Source: Humulus lupulus (lineage: Eukaryota > Streptophyta > Magnoliopsida > Rosales > Cannabaceae). Taken from it: a stretch of DNA of 64,000 nucleotides. The DNA lies in contig NC_084795.1 in the NCBI RefSeq assembly GCF_963169125.1, forward strand, positions 97,273,411-97,337,410. The letters run 5' to 3'. The notes beneath the pieces were generated by a model that saw only the letters and a program-made list of their open reading frames with translations, had not been told where the DNA came from and did no database searches. The position numbers and the translations under genes were made by a program. Below are positions 1 to 11,288 of the stretch, one piece after another. Position 1 is the stretch's first letter. Each line of letters opens with the position of its first letter.

Positions 1-1
1 C

Positions 2-856
2 GACAGAGACCCCACTTTCACTTCCAAGTTTTGGAAGAGCCTGCAGAAGGCAATGGGCACGCAGCTTCGGTTTAGTACCGCTTATCATCCTCAGACGGAT
101 GGACAGTCTGAGAGGACAATTCAAATACTGGAGGACATGTTACGAGCTTGTGTCTTGGATTTTGAGGGATCTTGGAGTAAGTATCTCCCTCTGATTGAGT
201 TTTCGTACAATAACAGTTATCAGGCGACTATCGGAGTGGCTCCGTATGAGATGTTGTATGGTAGAAAATGCAGATCACCGATTCACTGGGATGAGACAGG
301 TGAGAGAAGGTATTTAGGTCCTGAGATGGTTCAGAGGACCAATGAGGCACTTGAGAAAATTAGAGCTCGTATGCTCGCCTCCCAGAGTCGCCAGAAGAGT
401 TATTCAGATCAGAAACGCAGGAGCGTAGAATTTCAGGTTGGTGATCATGTATTCCTCAGGGTTTCACCCCTGAGAGGAGTAAAACGATTTGGCGTTCGGG
501 GCAAGCTGAGTCCCAGGTTTGTTGGCCCATTTGAGGTTCTAGAACGAATTGGGGAGGTGGCTTATAGGTTAGCAATGCCTCCAGCTTTATCAGGAGTTCA
601 TGACGTGTTTCATGTGTCCATGCTCCGGAAGTATGTTTCGGACTCTACTCATGTGTTGAGCTATGAGAACTTGGAGTTGGATCGGGACTTATCATACGAA
701 GAAAAGCCTGTTCAGATCCTTGATAGGAAGGACAAGGTCTTGAGGAGCAAGACCATCCCCTTGGTTAAAGTATTGTGGAGAAACAGCAAGGTCGAAGAGG
801 CGACATGGGAACTGGAATCAGATATGCGGGAGCGGCATCCCGAGTTGTTCAGGTAA
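2..856 (+). CDS. pol: Integrase C-terminal half with GPF module and chromodomain (partial pol)
   Basis: This is the end of a chromovirus polyprotein, open from the window edge to TAA at 854-856 (284 codons). Integrase inserts the cDNA into the host genome. The first residues are the end of the integrase core; [10 protein letters not shown] carries the catalytic Glu. Next comes the GPY/F-type module ([17 protein letters not shown], in the middle of the fragment), then the canonical [12 protein letters not shown]. The end is a chromodomain ([16 protein letters not shown]), thought in chromoviruses to steer integration to particular chromatin. The reading frame is intact, unlike most coding sequence in the window. 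The ATG at 53 is internal and not a true start. Assignment to the Tekay/Del branch is inference from the chromodomain and the long LTR. Confidence 0.93.
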   Translation, partial: DRDPTFTSKFWKSLQKAMGTQLRFSTAYHPQTDGQSERTIQILEDMLRACVLDFEGSWSKYLPLIEFSYNNSYQATIGVAPYEMLYGRKCRSPIHWDETGERRYLGPEMVQRTNEALEKIRARMLASQSRQKSYSDQKRRSVEFQVGDHVFLRVSPLRGVKRFGVRGKLSPRFVGPFEVLERIGEVAYRLAMPPALSGVHDVFHVSMLRKYVSDSTHVLSYENLELDRDLSYEEKPVQILDRKDKVLRSKTIPLVKVLWRNSKVEEATWELESDMRERHPELFR

Positions 857-878
857 ATTTCGAGGACGAAATTCTCAT

Positions 879-891
879 GAGGAGGGGATAG
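879..891 (+). promoter_or_regulatory. Polypurine tract of the chromovirus
   Basis: The purine-rich stretch GAGGAGGGGATAG lies 22 bp after the pol stop and one base before the LTR start. In LTR elements this is the primer for plus-strand DNA synthesis. Its position between pol and TGTAACG fixes the LTR boundary. Confidence 0.8.
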
Positions 892-892
892 T

Positions 893-3101
893 TGTAACGA
901 CCCAAATTCAGTGTTAAGGCTTAAGGGCCTGGAGTAGTGTGCCTGGAGGGCATGATGGGATTTTGTGTGTGACTTTATTAAGTTTAATGCATCATTATGA
1001 TTTATTGCACGTTATATGACTATTGGATTATTTGAGATGCATGACTATGTGAATCAGTATGCATGTAGAACTGATTGTCTTAAAATGAGCATGATTGTAA
1101 CTTGGCCATGTTAGGGCATAACTGTGATAATTATACTATGTGAATTGTGCCATGTGAGTGTGATGTTTTACCAGGATGCACGCATCGGGACGGTCCTAGT
1201 GAGCCAGTTAGTCTAAAAGTCACAACGGGTTGTTGTACCCGGCTCGGGAGGAGCCCAGGGGTACTTCGGGAATCTTGTAAGTTGAGTTTAGAAAGAGTGA
1301 TTAGTATTGGTAATTTGGTAACCATTTGTAACTGCTGTGAGTAACAAGTTTTAAGATAGGAAGTGGTAGAATTGAAATGAAAGTGTTAAGACTTAAGTAC
1401 CCTTGAAGGTTTAGCTTAGAAGGATTAGTAAGGAGGGGTAATTTGGTCTTTTGGCAAGGCAAATAGACATTATGCAGCTGGGATTTAGGGGGTACAGTTT
1501 GGGCATTTGGGTCACTTGTGGCTTTGATAAATTAGAAGAGAAGGAAAAGAAGAGGAGAGAAAGGCTAGGGCAAAGAAGAAGAAAGAAGAAGAGGTGTAGA
1601 AAGGGGCTGAAGTGGGAAGCTTAGAAGGAGATCAAGGGAACTTTTAGGGTGGATTCTACTCTTGAGGTAAGGATCTTATGCTTATTTAAGTTTGTTTTCT
1701 GTGTTGGTTGAGGAATTTAATGCTTGAGTTAAGATTTTCATGGGTTTTGATTTGGGTTGTTGAATTTGAAATCAAAGGAGTGGATCTTGTGTGTATTGAT
1801 GTTTTGGATTCGATTCTAGTGTTTATGGGGTGTTAGATTGTTCATATGAGGTTTGGATTTGAGTTTTGGGGTTTAGGTTTTGGTTTGGGATGATTTGGGG
1901 AGGTTAAAGCTCGGGGAAAATTGCAGGAAAAACCCAGAATTCTGGGTCTGCGAAGGCGTGCCGCGGCAGGGTTTTTGTGTGCCGCGGCAAGGGAGCTTCT
2001 GTCTGATGGGTGCCGCGGCACAAGGATGTGGTGCCGCGGCACAAGGCAATTTTCAGGGTAGCTCTTTTTGGCAATTTTAGGTCTTAGCTCCGGGGGTTCG
2101 TGGGATGCCTCCGCGGTGTTGTTTTAAGGTTTTAGAGGTCCCGAGAGTGCGGGATTGGTCCCGGGAAGTGGTTTTGGGTTTGGTTAGTATTAAAAGTGTT
2201 TTATGTGTGTTGTGACTAGGATTTCGGAGAGGCTCGTGCTAAAGGACCGTGCTCGTGACCGTGGTACTTTGGAAAGCACGGGATACAGGTAAGAAAACCG
2301 TAACACCCGAGTTTAGGGCATGGCCCCACTGTGTGATTGTAGGGCGTGGCCCCGGATTGTATTACGTGCAAATGCATAAACTTAAATGAACCATGATGTG
2401 TGTGAATGTTTATTTTGAATGTACTATATGTGTTATTATGATGAAACGAGCGGCAGAGGCCGGGTACGGCATAGGCCGGGGCGGCCGTGGGCCGAAAGTA
2501 ACACAGCACATGGGATGCTTATATTCAGGGTGGGACCCAAGGGATACATGAGTTATCCTCGCGGTGAGAACCGAAACTCCAGGCTTTGGTAAGGCCTTGG
2601 GAGCGGCATGGCCGTACTTGTTTATTATGGTGGTTTTCCTATGTATCAGTGAATTATTGCCAGCTATTTACTTTGCATATGTTATGTGTTATTTGGGTTT
2701 TCTTGCTGGGCTTCGGCTCACGGGTGCTCCGTGTGGCAGGTAAAAGCAAGGAGTCAGTCAACCGGCCATGAGTATGGAGAGCGTGGGGGCGGCGCGTACA
2801 TGTTCGGCCTGCCCGACTGCTTTGGTTGGGGGCATTTTGTATATGGCTGTATTTAACCATTCTTTTGATAGCTGATCAAGTGTAAATCTATTTTGAGTTG
2901 TAAATATTTTGTAAACCTTATTTTGGGATCCCAGATGTTTTATAATTAACGTTTTTAATGAAACTAAACATTTTCAAAGAATACAGCCTTAAACTCTGGT
3001 TTATTCACACTTTTGGTTTTAGAAACCACTTGAGTCAATTAGATGCACAATTTCTGTTTTAAACTCACTTAGTAACGGCTCTAAGGTAGTAGGGCGTTAC
3101 A
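893..3101 (+). repeat. 3' LTR of the chromovirus (2,209 bp)
   Basis: The LTR starts TGTAACGACC and ends GGGCGTTACA, an almost perfect inverted pair. Its length is typical of Tekay-type chromoviruses. Two other LTRs in the window (58317-60710 and 61315 to the end, both reverse) share these termini and stretches of internal sequence such as CTTAAGGGC near the start. It carries a cluster of four identical palindromes at 1959-2041. The short open frames inside are not credible genes. Confidence 0.9.
1959..2041. repeat. Four copies of the palindrome TGCCGCGGCA in the LTR
   Basis: The perfect 10-bp palindrome TGCCGCGGCA starts at 1959, 1980, 2011 and 2032. The spacings are 21, 31 and 21 bp, close to 2, 3 and 2 turns of B-DNA, so the block reads as a two-palindrome unit duplicated with a 52-bp period. 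The sequence between copies is not well conserved. Each copy holds a CCGCGG core rich in CpG. The function is unknown. Confidence 0.9.
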
Positions 3102-3213
3102 CTTATCGGAGGTTATCCTTGATGAATCCCGCTAGCTTCTTCTTTGAAACCTTCTTGTAGACCTCTTCCAATCTTCAACTTGATCAGTGATTCCACTATC
3201 ACAATGATCTCTT

Positions 3214-3762
3214 TTATGCAGAATCTTCATACGTATTGGTAAAAGGGTTATTGGAGGAAGGTTTGCTTCCCTCTACATGCAAGTTCTTATGGCCCTCTTC
3301 GACACGTATATACTTTTGGGATCTTTCGAAGAAGTCGTTTAAGTTTTTAATCTCCCTCCTAAGCATGTTATCCCATAACTTGCTTCTAGGATGAACTTCG
3401 GCTGTGATTACCATCTTAAGCTCTGCTTTAGTTGTACTTCCCATCTTAGTTGCTTCCACATTGAATCTGTGGATATAACTCTTCAGGCTTTCACTCTCGC
3501 CTTGTTTTATGTTAGTGAGGCTGGTACTCGGCATAACATAGTCACGGACCGCGTGGTGTTGCTGAAGAAATTCACTAGAAAATTGCTGCCATGACCTGAT
3601 TGTTTCTCGCCTTAACCTCTTGAACCACTTATGCGCTGCCCATTTGGGTGTAACGATGAAGCAATGGAACTTTGCTCTGTTGTTGACCCCCCTTAACTTC
3701 ATTAGGTTATTGAAGGTGTCTAAGTGGTATTTTGGGCCCGTAGTGCCCTCGTACGGAGTCAT
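3214..3762 (-). pseudogene. gag: Tat1 gag core (retrotransposon gag domain)
   Basis: This is a 182-codon open frame of Gag, the capsid protein that packages element RNA in the cytoplasm. It opens MTPYEGTTGPKYHLDTF, then holds the retrotrans_gag-type segment (WFKRLRRETIRSWQQFSSEF, then YVMPSTSLTNIKQGESESLK and YIHRFNVEATKM), as expected for Tat-lineage Gag. It ends at a stop after about 180 residues, before any zinc knuckle, and the upstream part of gag (3943-4692) is in other frames. The protein is therefore broken. The chromovirus insertion at 3101 truncates whatever followed. Confidence 0.85.
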
Positions 3763-3942
3763 GCGAGGCTCTTTGAAGCTGGTGGGGAGTTGATCAACTT
3801 AGATCTCCCTAGTGAAGGGCAACTCACGGTCGAATTCTTTGTCATCTCTGTGCTTCCCAGGTGCAGTGATAATCTTGCTTCGAGGGATTTTCATTTCAGT
3901 GTTTAATTCCTTCATCTTTTTGTTTAAGGAGTCCCTAGGTTC

Positions 3943-4692
3943 TTAGGGTGAATCCTTGCTTTGGTTGTGTCCATCAGGGGAGCTACATGGGGTATGGTTT
4001 TCACTTCGGACTCTCTGGTTAATTTTATCCCTTAAGTCGGGTAAGGCTCTTTTGGATGTTGTCTTGGGTTTGCGCCTCTCATAGGTGGGGTTCGTGCCAG
4101 GTTGCTCCGTTGGTGTAGAATCTTCCTTGGGTCCTGGGCAAGGGGTGTGACTGGTGGAGAGTTGCGTTTTTCCATTGTCCACGGGCATGGTGGTTTCTCC
4201 ATGTACATGTTCCCTCTCATTATGCTTAGAGAGGGGAGAATTAGTATTTTCATGTAACAACTCGTTAAGTACCTCTTGCTTGTTCTCCATGGCGGCCTGC
4301 AAACTTTGGTTTTTCAAGTGAAGGTCACATATTTCCTCTTTATAGCAACCAGATCAGAAACTTGAACTCACTGAGTGTACTCATTGGCATTTACCATGTC
4401 TTTGTTTGGAGGGACCCGGGTCCTGATGCTTCAAACTTGGGGCCACCAGTTGCGATGGCGGAGGGTAAGTTGTACAACCCTTCGTTGGAACACTTATATG
4501 TGCTATAGGGTCCGATGTAAGATGGATGGCAGGGGATGATACTTCTTCCTCTTCACCATTGTCTCTGGGCAGATCCGCCGCACCTCTATTCATCAGTGAG
4601 GGAGAATCCCTCTTGGACGCTCTTAGCTGGGTTGTGTCTAGGTGAACCTTTGCTTCTTGGTGGTATTGTAGGAGTTTTGAATGCCTTGGCAT
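3943..4692 (-). pseudogene. gag: Tat1 gag N-terminal region, frame-broken
   Basis: Two minus-strand frames (4692-4381 and 4317-3943) fill the space between the PBS and the gag core. They are hydrophilic and rich in Pro, Ser, Thr and charged residues. One ends with DLRDKINQRVRSE, which resembles the segment that precedes the core in Tat Gag. The breaks between the frames mark frameshifts or stops. Position and composition support the call; no catalytic motif is expected here. Confidence 0.6.
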
Positions 4693-4739
4693 ATTTTCTT
4701 ACTGAAATTAATGGAAGAACTATTGTTTGTTAGTTGTTC

Positions 4740-4759
4740 TTCCCATAGACGGCGCCAAA
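4740..4759 (-). promoter_or_regulatory. Primer binding site of Tat1
   Basis: The minus strand reads TTTGGCGCCGTCTATGGGAA directly after the LTR end. A TGGCGCCGT start is the usual primer site of Tat/Athila-type plant gypsy elements (tRNA-Asp type); the second half deviates from that match. Confidence 0.65.
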
Positions 4760-4954
4760 CTATTGACAGTGAGAACTCATCAACTATGTTAGATCAGAAA
4801 ACTCAAAGTTTAGTAAGAGAATAACTAAGTAAGAACTTAGAATAGACTTGAGGAAAGATAAGTGCAATTCAACAATGGAGTAAAAACTCATATATTACTT
4901 AATACCCTGAGTATACAATGAATTTTCCAACCCCCTACAATGATGAAGTGAGGC

Positions 4955-4967
4955 TCTATTTATAAGT
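4955..4967 (-). promoter_or_regulatory. TATA box of the Tat1 LTR
   Basis: The minus strand reads CTTATAAATAGAG about 200 bp before the LTR end, the expected place for the LTR promoter. Confidence 0.6.
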
Positions 4968-5469
4968 GAGCTTTAATGGCTCTTGGTACATTGTGGTCCC
5001 GAAGAGACAAGGAGCTACATATCTAGGTTGTAGGTGGTAGTTGTGTTGGAGGAGTGGTGGTCGAATCCAATATATGTCAGGGGTTTGCAAAACTACTCCT
5101 GCCTCGGTACCATATCGTACCTCCACTTCTTGGTTGGTACGAACGTCATAGGCATGCTTGGGGAGTCCTTACTGTGTACGATTCTAGTACTGCCATAACT
5201 TGTCTGGCGTGGACATTGTGTCCGTACTCTAAATCCTCTTGGTTTGTAAATGCATTTCGTACCTCTTCTAACCTCATATCGAATCATTGTGAGGTCTTCC
5301 CTCACCTTCCTCAAAAGCATGTTCAAGAGGTCCTTGACTCTGCATCTCGTGAGACCCACATGGAAAGAGGTGCCCTGTTTGTGGCCCTTATATCAAGGAG
5401 AGAGAAAGGCATATTCAACGATGCCTATTATGCATGCAATGAGACATGATGCCCATGTGTGAGACGTCT

Positions 5470-5755
5470 CCACACGAGATGCTCCTGGCGCGAGACACCC
5501 TTCCTGGTGCGAGGCACTCTCCAGGCGCGAGGCGCCCTCCTGACGTGAGGCCCTCCTGGCATGAGGCCCTCTTGGTGTGAGACGCTCTTGGCACGAGACG
5601 CTCCTGGCGTGAGATACCCTTCCAGGCATGAAGCACCTTCCTTGTGTGAGGAAACCTCCAAGCACGAGGCCCTCCTGGCGCGAGGCGCCCTCTTGGCACG
5701 AGGCTCACCTTTGGTGCGAGGTGCCTCTTTGGCGTGAGGCAACGTCCTTCATGAG
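5470..5755. repeat. GC-rich 16-19 bp tandem array in the Tat1 U3
   Basis: About 16 diverged units of the type CTCCTGGCGCGAGGCGCC repeat every 16-19 bp. Some units are dyads (GGCGC-gag-GCGCC). GAGG/GAGA cores fall near 5491, 5510, 5528, 5546, 5562, 5578, 5594, 5610, 5629, 5647, 5665, 5681, 5699, 5717 and 5735. The array lies roughly 500-800 bp upstream of the TATA box. Confidence 0.85.
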
Positions 5756-6087
5756 GTGCTGCCATCGACGCAAGGACACAATCCTCGCGAGAGGCCACCT
5801 CCGTTGGTGCTACTTTTCCTTAGTGCAAGTCAGCTTCTCCATGGAGCATGATACTTTGAGTAAGGTGTCAAGTGACCTCGCGCGAGGTGTGCTTGGTGCC
5901 GGATTGTACTCTTTTGTTTCCTATGCTTGTTTGATGCCTTGGGGGACATGTAGTACAGGTGCTTTAAGAGTTAGAAGTTTTTGGCATCCACATGTTGCTT
6001 GTTGGGTCAATTTATTCATGTTCACATACCCTTATTTATTTCAACACGGGACCATATATTTTTCCTTGTGGATTTTTGACATCCACA

Positions 6088-7290
6088 AAACCCAAAGTTT
6101 TATTTTTTTTAAATTGTTTAAAATAATAAAAAGGTTATTTAATTCATAATGGATAATTAAAATAGTAATGACCCAAAGACTAAAAGAGAAGGTCCAATGA
6201 TCAAAGGAGTTGCTCTTCATTAGGCCTTAGTTAGTTTAATTATTTCTTCTGTATTTTTTGCAAGTGTTGTAATTTTCTAGAAATACCGAAAGCACCCAAC
6301 CTGCATTTATTTATTTATTTGCTTGAACATGATTAAATTGTTTAATACTTTATCATGCATTACAACATGCCATACATATTACCCACACAGTACATATTAA
6401 GCATGCATTAATTTTTTTTTAGAAACATGCTTAGGATTGATTATATGTTTTTATTTGATAACTTATATAATTAATTTTGTCTTAATTACTTAAGATGGAA
6501 AATAGAATTTAAATGATCTTTATTTTCTTATTTAATAAAATCGTTTTATTAAATTAAATAATATTCTACTTAAAAATAAAAATAAAATTAATCTAGGGCA
6601 CGATTATTTATTTTTCATAATTGGATTAGTATTTATTAGAATATCATTTTTTTAAAATTAATTTAACTAGCTTTACAATTAAATTGAAAAATATTGATTT
6701 TGAGAAAAACACATTCTTTAAAAATAGTGACTGGGAGAGGGAATTATGACAATAAGTCTCATGGTCTCCATTATTGGTGGAAACCCGAGAGGCATAGGAA
6801 GGGCCTCGTGTCGCCTCCGTTTGCGGTCTCCCTAAGGAAAGACTTCCGAATATGTTTATTTTATCTCAAGGTTGACTTCTCATACGAGAATAAGAACATT
6901 GATGTATTTCAAGTTTGACTGACCCTAAGGCACACTCTTGAGTTAAGTCATTAATTGAAAAATAATGGGTTACACTCCAAAGATGTATCTAGGTTTTCAA
7001 GCACGGCTAGTATATCTTGACCAAACTAACAGTAAATCATAAGTCAAAACAGAAACAAGAGTTTTTAAGTTTTCACTTATGGAGTTGAGATCTTGTCTAA
7101 AGGTTAATTTTTAATTAGTCTGACCTACCCTAAGGTTGGTCCATTAATTTCAAATTAATCTATAGTGGAATAGTAACTATTTTTTTGTGTGTTATTTTAT
7201 GTGTTGCATTCATGCATCATATTTACTATTCCAAATATAAACTGATATTTATTATATGCATTATATTTTATTTATTTATTTTTCAGCAAT
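6088..7290 (+). other. Copia1 5' leader, non-coding
   Basis: About 1.2 kb of AT-rich sequence lies between the Tat1 LTR and the gag ATG. No convincing reading frame is present. Copia2 has a similar long leader (43166-45008), so a long untranslated leader seems a family trait. The PBS is not seen here and is presumably left of the Tat1 insertion. Confidence 0.6.
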
Positions 7291-8155
7291 ATGTCCAATC
7301 CAAACCTTGTAGTTGCTTTACTTGCTAATAAGAAATTGACTAGTGAGAACTACATGAAATGGAAATCGAACATGAATATTGTTTTGATATGTGAAAACCA
7401 CATGTTTATCTTGAATGAGGAATGTCCTGAGGTTCCTGCTCTCACTGCTGCCAAAAGTGCTTGAGAAAAGCATGACAGTTGGATCTTATCTAACAATAAG
7501 GCCAAATGTTATATGCTTGCTAGTATGAGCGATGTGCACAAAAGAAGTTTGAAACTATTGAAACAACTTATGAGATTTGGGAATCTCTACAAGGCATGTT
7601 TGGCCAGCAGTCTGATAAGTGCAGACACGATGTTACTAGAAGCTTCATGAATATGGAAATGAAGAAAAATGTTTCTGTCAGAGAACATGTCCTGGACATG
7701 ATCAACATATTGAACGATGCAGAAATCCATGGTGAAATCATTCATGGGAGAACTTAAGTAAGTGTGATACTTGAATCTCTCACACCAGCTTTTGCGGCAT
7801 TCACTACCAACGATGTTATGAACAAGTTGGAGTACAACATGACCCAACTACTAAATGAGTTGCAAACTTTTGATTCTCTAAACAAAAGTTCCACTAAGGT
7901 TGAGGAGGCAAATGTTTCCGAAACCAAGCCTTCCACTTCAAATGGCAATTCAAAGAAAAGGAATGGTGGCTAAGGAAAGGACAAGAAAAAGGAAAAATAG
8001 TCAAAGAAGACCAACAAGTCTTCCAAAAAGATTTATTATGCAAAGAACTCGAAAAAGAAGACACCAAAAGGATCATGCATTCATTGTGGAGTTGATGGTC
8101 ATTGGAAAAGGAATTGTCCTAAGTACCTGGCTGAACTGAAAGACCAAAAGAAGGT
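7291..8155 (+). pseudogene. gag: Copia1 gag with zinc knuckle, broken
   Basis: The start ATG at 7291 opens MSNPNLVVALLANKKLTSEN, followed by YMKWKSNMNIVL, the N-terminus of copia Gag; Copia2 gag starts almost identically at 45009. Frame is lost near 7460 (TGA) and later. A middle part (7764-7973) gives LNELQTFDSLNKSSTKVEEA. A zinc knuckle CIHCGVDGHWKRNC lies at about 8080-8120 and would bind element RNA. At least two in-frame stops and several frameshifts make it non-functional. Confidence 0.85.
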
Positions 8156-8189
8156 AAATTTGATTTACTTGTTTTAGAATATTGTTTGG

Positions 8190-9600
8190 TGGAGGAGATT
8201 TCTCATCTTGAATAGTTGATTCTAGAGTCACTAATCATGTTTGTTTTTGTTCACAAAGTCTTAGTACATCGAGGAAGCTAGCTCATGGAGAGGTAACCAT
8301 GAGAGTTGGAAGTTGGCAGGAGATCTCAGCAGCTGCAGTTGGAAAAGCTCACCTAGTTTTGGATAATATTAGATTTAGTGTTGGACAATGTATATTTTAT
8401 TCCAGGATTTTCTAGAAATTTGATTTCCTTATCAAAATTGCATGAAAAAGGTTTTATTATTTCTTTTAATAATAATTCGATTGTTATTTCAAAATATGGG
8501 TTTGACATTTGTTCTACAAAATCAGAAGGTGGAGTTTAAAAGTTAGAGTCTAATGTTGATCATGTTTATAATTTTGAATTATTTAAAACTATAAATCCCA
8601 GATCTATTAAAAGACAAAAGATAGATTCTGATAGTGAAACATATCTCTGCCATTTGAGATTGGGGCATATTGATCTAGACAGAATTAATAGACTAACAAA
8701 GGATGGTCCTTTAAGAGAAAAATCTATTGGTTCTCTCCCTGTCTGTGAATAATGCTTATAAGGCAAAATGACCAAGAGACCTTTCTCTGCTAAAGGTTCA
8801 AAAGCCACAGAACCACTTGAACTTGTACAGACAAATATTTTTTTACCACTAATTGTCTAAGCTAGAGGAGGTTATGAATATTTCGTCACCTTCATTGACG
8901 ATTATTCAAGATATTGTTACCTATACTTAATGCAAAGGAAATCTGAAACTTTTGGTAAGTTTAAAGAATTTCGAGCAGAAGCTGAAAAGCAATTAGGTAA
9001 ATCACTAAAAGTACTTCGATCAGATTAAGGTGGAGAGTACTTAGATTATGTATTTGAGGACACTCTGCGTGACCATGGTATTAAATCCTAACTCACTACA
9101 CCTGGAATTCCACAACAAAATGGTGTTTCAAAAAGACGGAATAGAACCTTATTGGATTGGTTAGATCGATGATTACTTTCTCATCATTGCCTTTGTCATT
9201 CTAGGGTTATGCAACAAAATGTGCTCTATACATACTCAATGTTGTTCCATCTAAGTCTACTTAGAAAACACCATTGGAATTATGGAATGGTACTAAACCT
9301 AGTTTATACCATTTCTGTATATGGGGTTGTCTTCCACACGTGCTTAAAGGAAAGATTGGGAAGTTGAAATCACGCACTGAAGTGTGCATGTTTGTAGGAT
9401 ATTCCAATGAAACAAAAGGTGGTGTATTTTATAGTCCTAAAGATAACAAAACATTTGTATCTACAAATGCTACTTTTCTGGAGCATGACTATATAAATAG
9501 CCATAAACCTCAAAGTAAGTTTGTACTTGACGTAATGGTCTCAAATAAACAAGACCAATCACCAACAAGGGCAAATGAAAACGGCCAGAGGATATCGCTA
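8190..9600 (+). pseudogene. pol: Copia1 protease and integrase, broken
   Basis: A protease remnant at about 8207-8245 reads IVDSRVTNHVC, where family members have DSG; the catalytic-loop Gly is now Arg and the preceding Trp codon is TGA. The pre-integrase zinc region (LCHLRLGHIDLDRIN-like) is near 8645. The integrase core follows: FVTFIDDYSRYCYLYLMQRK, then RSD followed by TAA instead of a GGEY codon, then NGVSKRRNRT, in which the usual catalytic Glu is Lys. The frame at 9274-9717 is the integrase C-terminal part (VCMFVGYSNETKGG). Several of these changes are G-to-A transitions. Confidence 0.82.
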
Positions 9601-9680
9601 GTTCTAGTTAGAACAATGGAGAGCTTCGTCATAGTGGGAGGGTTGGTAAGCAACCAGTTCGCTATGAACATGAAGTTTAG

Positions 9681-11271
9681 ATGCTTGTGTCTCACACAAA
9701 CAAAGATGATCCATTGACATACAGAGATGCAATGGAAGATTTTGATAAAGAAAAATGGCTGAAGGCCATGGTCCTTGAAATGGAATCGATGTATTCCATT
9801 TCTGTTTGGACTCTTGAAGATCCTCATGAAAATGTTAAACCTATTGGTTGCAAATGGATATTCAAGAAGAAGAGAGGAGCAGATGGGAAAGTGGAGACTT
9901 TCAAAGCAAGGCTAGTAGCAAAAGTTACACACAGAAAGAAGAATTTGATTATGAAGAAACTTTTTCACCTGTGGCCATGCTTAAATCTATTTACATACTC
10001 TTATCCATAGCTGCTTGCATGGATTATGAGATTTGGAAAATGGACGTTAAAACAACTTTTCTGAATGGCGATCTTGACGAAACCATTTACATGTCTCAAC
10101 CAGAAGGGTTCGAAATTAAAGGTCAGGAGCAAAAATTTTGCAAGCTTCTTAAGTCTATTTATGGACTTAGACAAGCTTCAAGATCTTAGAATCTTAGATT
10201 TGATGAAATAATCAAAACGTTTAGTTTTGAACAAACGTTGATGAACCTTGTGTTTACAAACAAATCAAAGATAAGATTGTGGTATTCCTCGTTCATTACG
10301 TTGATGATATTCTACTCATTGTAAATGACATAGAAAAATTATCAAAAGTAAAGGAATGATTAGCTGAGCAATTCCAAATTAAGGATTTGGGAGAACCCAA
10401 ATATGTTTTGGGAATTCAGATATGTAGAGATCGAAATAACAAAATTTTGGCATTGTCTTGGGAAAATTATATTGATAAAGTGCTAGAACGCTTTGGCATG
10501 CAAGACTCCAAGAAAGGCAATATGCCTACCCGGTCAGGAGTTAAATTGTCTAAAGAACAATGTCCATAAACACCTCAGGAAGAAGATGACATGAGATAGT
10601 GTCCCTATGCCTCTGCAGTATGCAGTCTAATATATGCAATGTTGTGCACTAGACCTGACATTTGTTTTGCAGTAGGGATAGTCAATTGTTATCAATCCAA
10701 TCCTGGATTTAGTCATTGGAAAGCAGTGAAGAATATTCTCAAGTATCTCAGGCATACTAGAGATTACATGCTTGTGTGTTCAGGTGGAGACCTGAACCTT
10801 ACTAGATTTATTGATTCTGATTTTCAATCAGACAAAGATAGTCGAAAGTCAACATCTAGATCAGTTTTCACATTTGGAGGAGGTGTTGTAGTTTGGAGAA
10901 GTATTAAGCAATCCAGTACTGAAGATTCCACCATGGAAGTCGAATACATAGCAGCTAAAGTGGTTGTGTGGCTGAGGAAGTTCTATATTGATATGGAAGT
11001 TGTTCTAGGAATGGATAAGCCAATTGTTCTATATTGTGATAACAGTGAGGCAGTAGCTAATTCAAAGGAAGTCATAAGTAACAAGAGGGGAAAGCATATC
11101 AAGATGAAATATCACTTCATCAGAGAGATAGTCAATCGAGGAGATGTTATTGTCTTTAAGATTGCCTCTGTAGATAATCTTGCAGATCCATTCACAAAGA
11201 CTTTATCTATTAAATCTTTTCAAGGTCGTGTAAGGAGCATGGGGTTGAGGGAAATGCCTCATTTGCTTTAG
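9681..11271 (+). pseudogene. pol: Copia1 reverse transcriptase and RNase H, broken
   Basis: The RT begins in 9681-10010 (KPIGCKWIFKKKRGADGKVE) and continues in another frame at 9848-10189 (MDVKTTFLNGDLDETIYMSQ, then YGLRQASRS). The catalytic YVDD is present near 10300. The frame 10387-10569 holds the RT thumb region (LGIQICRDRNNKILALS). The RNase H frame is 210 codons at 10639-11271, with TRPDICFAVG, STMEVEYIAA, LYCDNSEAVANSKE and a closing [11 protein letters not shown]. The last part is long and open, but frameshifts upstream separate it from the rest of pol. Confidence 0.88.
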
Positions 11272-11288
11272 GGCAAGTGGGAGATTTT

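Larger units (their letters stand above)
1..3101 (+). mobile_element. Ty3/gypsy chromovirus (Tekay-like), 3' portion
   Basis: This is the 3' end of a Ty3/gypsy element: the integrase C-terminus with chromodomain, a purine tract (879-891) and a complete 3' LTR. The 5' LTR, gag, protease and reverse transcriptase lie to the left. The coding part has no stop or frameshift, so this looks like the youngest insertion in the left nest. To its right (from 3102) is the gag region of a minus-strand Tat element, so this element inserted there. The target duplication should be CTTAT (3102-3106), but the matching copy is outside the window. Confidence 0.9.
3102..6087 (-). mobile_element. Tat1: Tat-lineage Ty3/gypsy, 5' LTR and gag, cut by the chromovirus
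   Basis: Reading on the minus strand this is a 5' LTR (about 6087 to 4764), a PBS-like site (4759-4740) and a broken gag (4692 to 3214). It ends at the edge of the chromovirus LTR. Gag and the TTTGGCGCCGTC leader are typical of the Tat group of plant gypsy elements. The rest of the element lies left of the window, beyond the chromovirus. The outer LTR end is next to Copia1 leader sequence, so Tat1 inserted into Copia1. Confidence 0.8.
4764..6087 (-). repeat. 5' LTR of Tat1 (about 1.3 kb)
   Basis: The 3' end of this minus-strand LTR abuts the PBS near 4764. The 5' end is placed at 6087, where the minus strand reads TGTGGATGTCAAAAATCCAC, a small hairpin; this boundary is approximate. A TATA box lies at 4955-4967 and a GC-rich short-period repeat at 5470-5750 fills the U3. 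The overlapping open frames at 5393-5798 are by-products of that repeat. Confidence 0.65.

Noticed and set aside
5393..5798. Overlapping minus-strand open frames of 90-127 codons in all three frames
   Set aside because: They are produced by the GC-rich short tandem repeat in the Tat1 LTR; repeated Arg/Gly/Ala/Pro patterns in every frame are not a protein signature.
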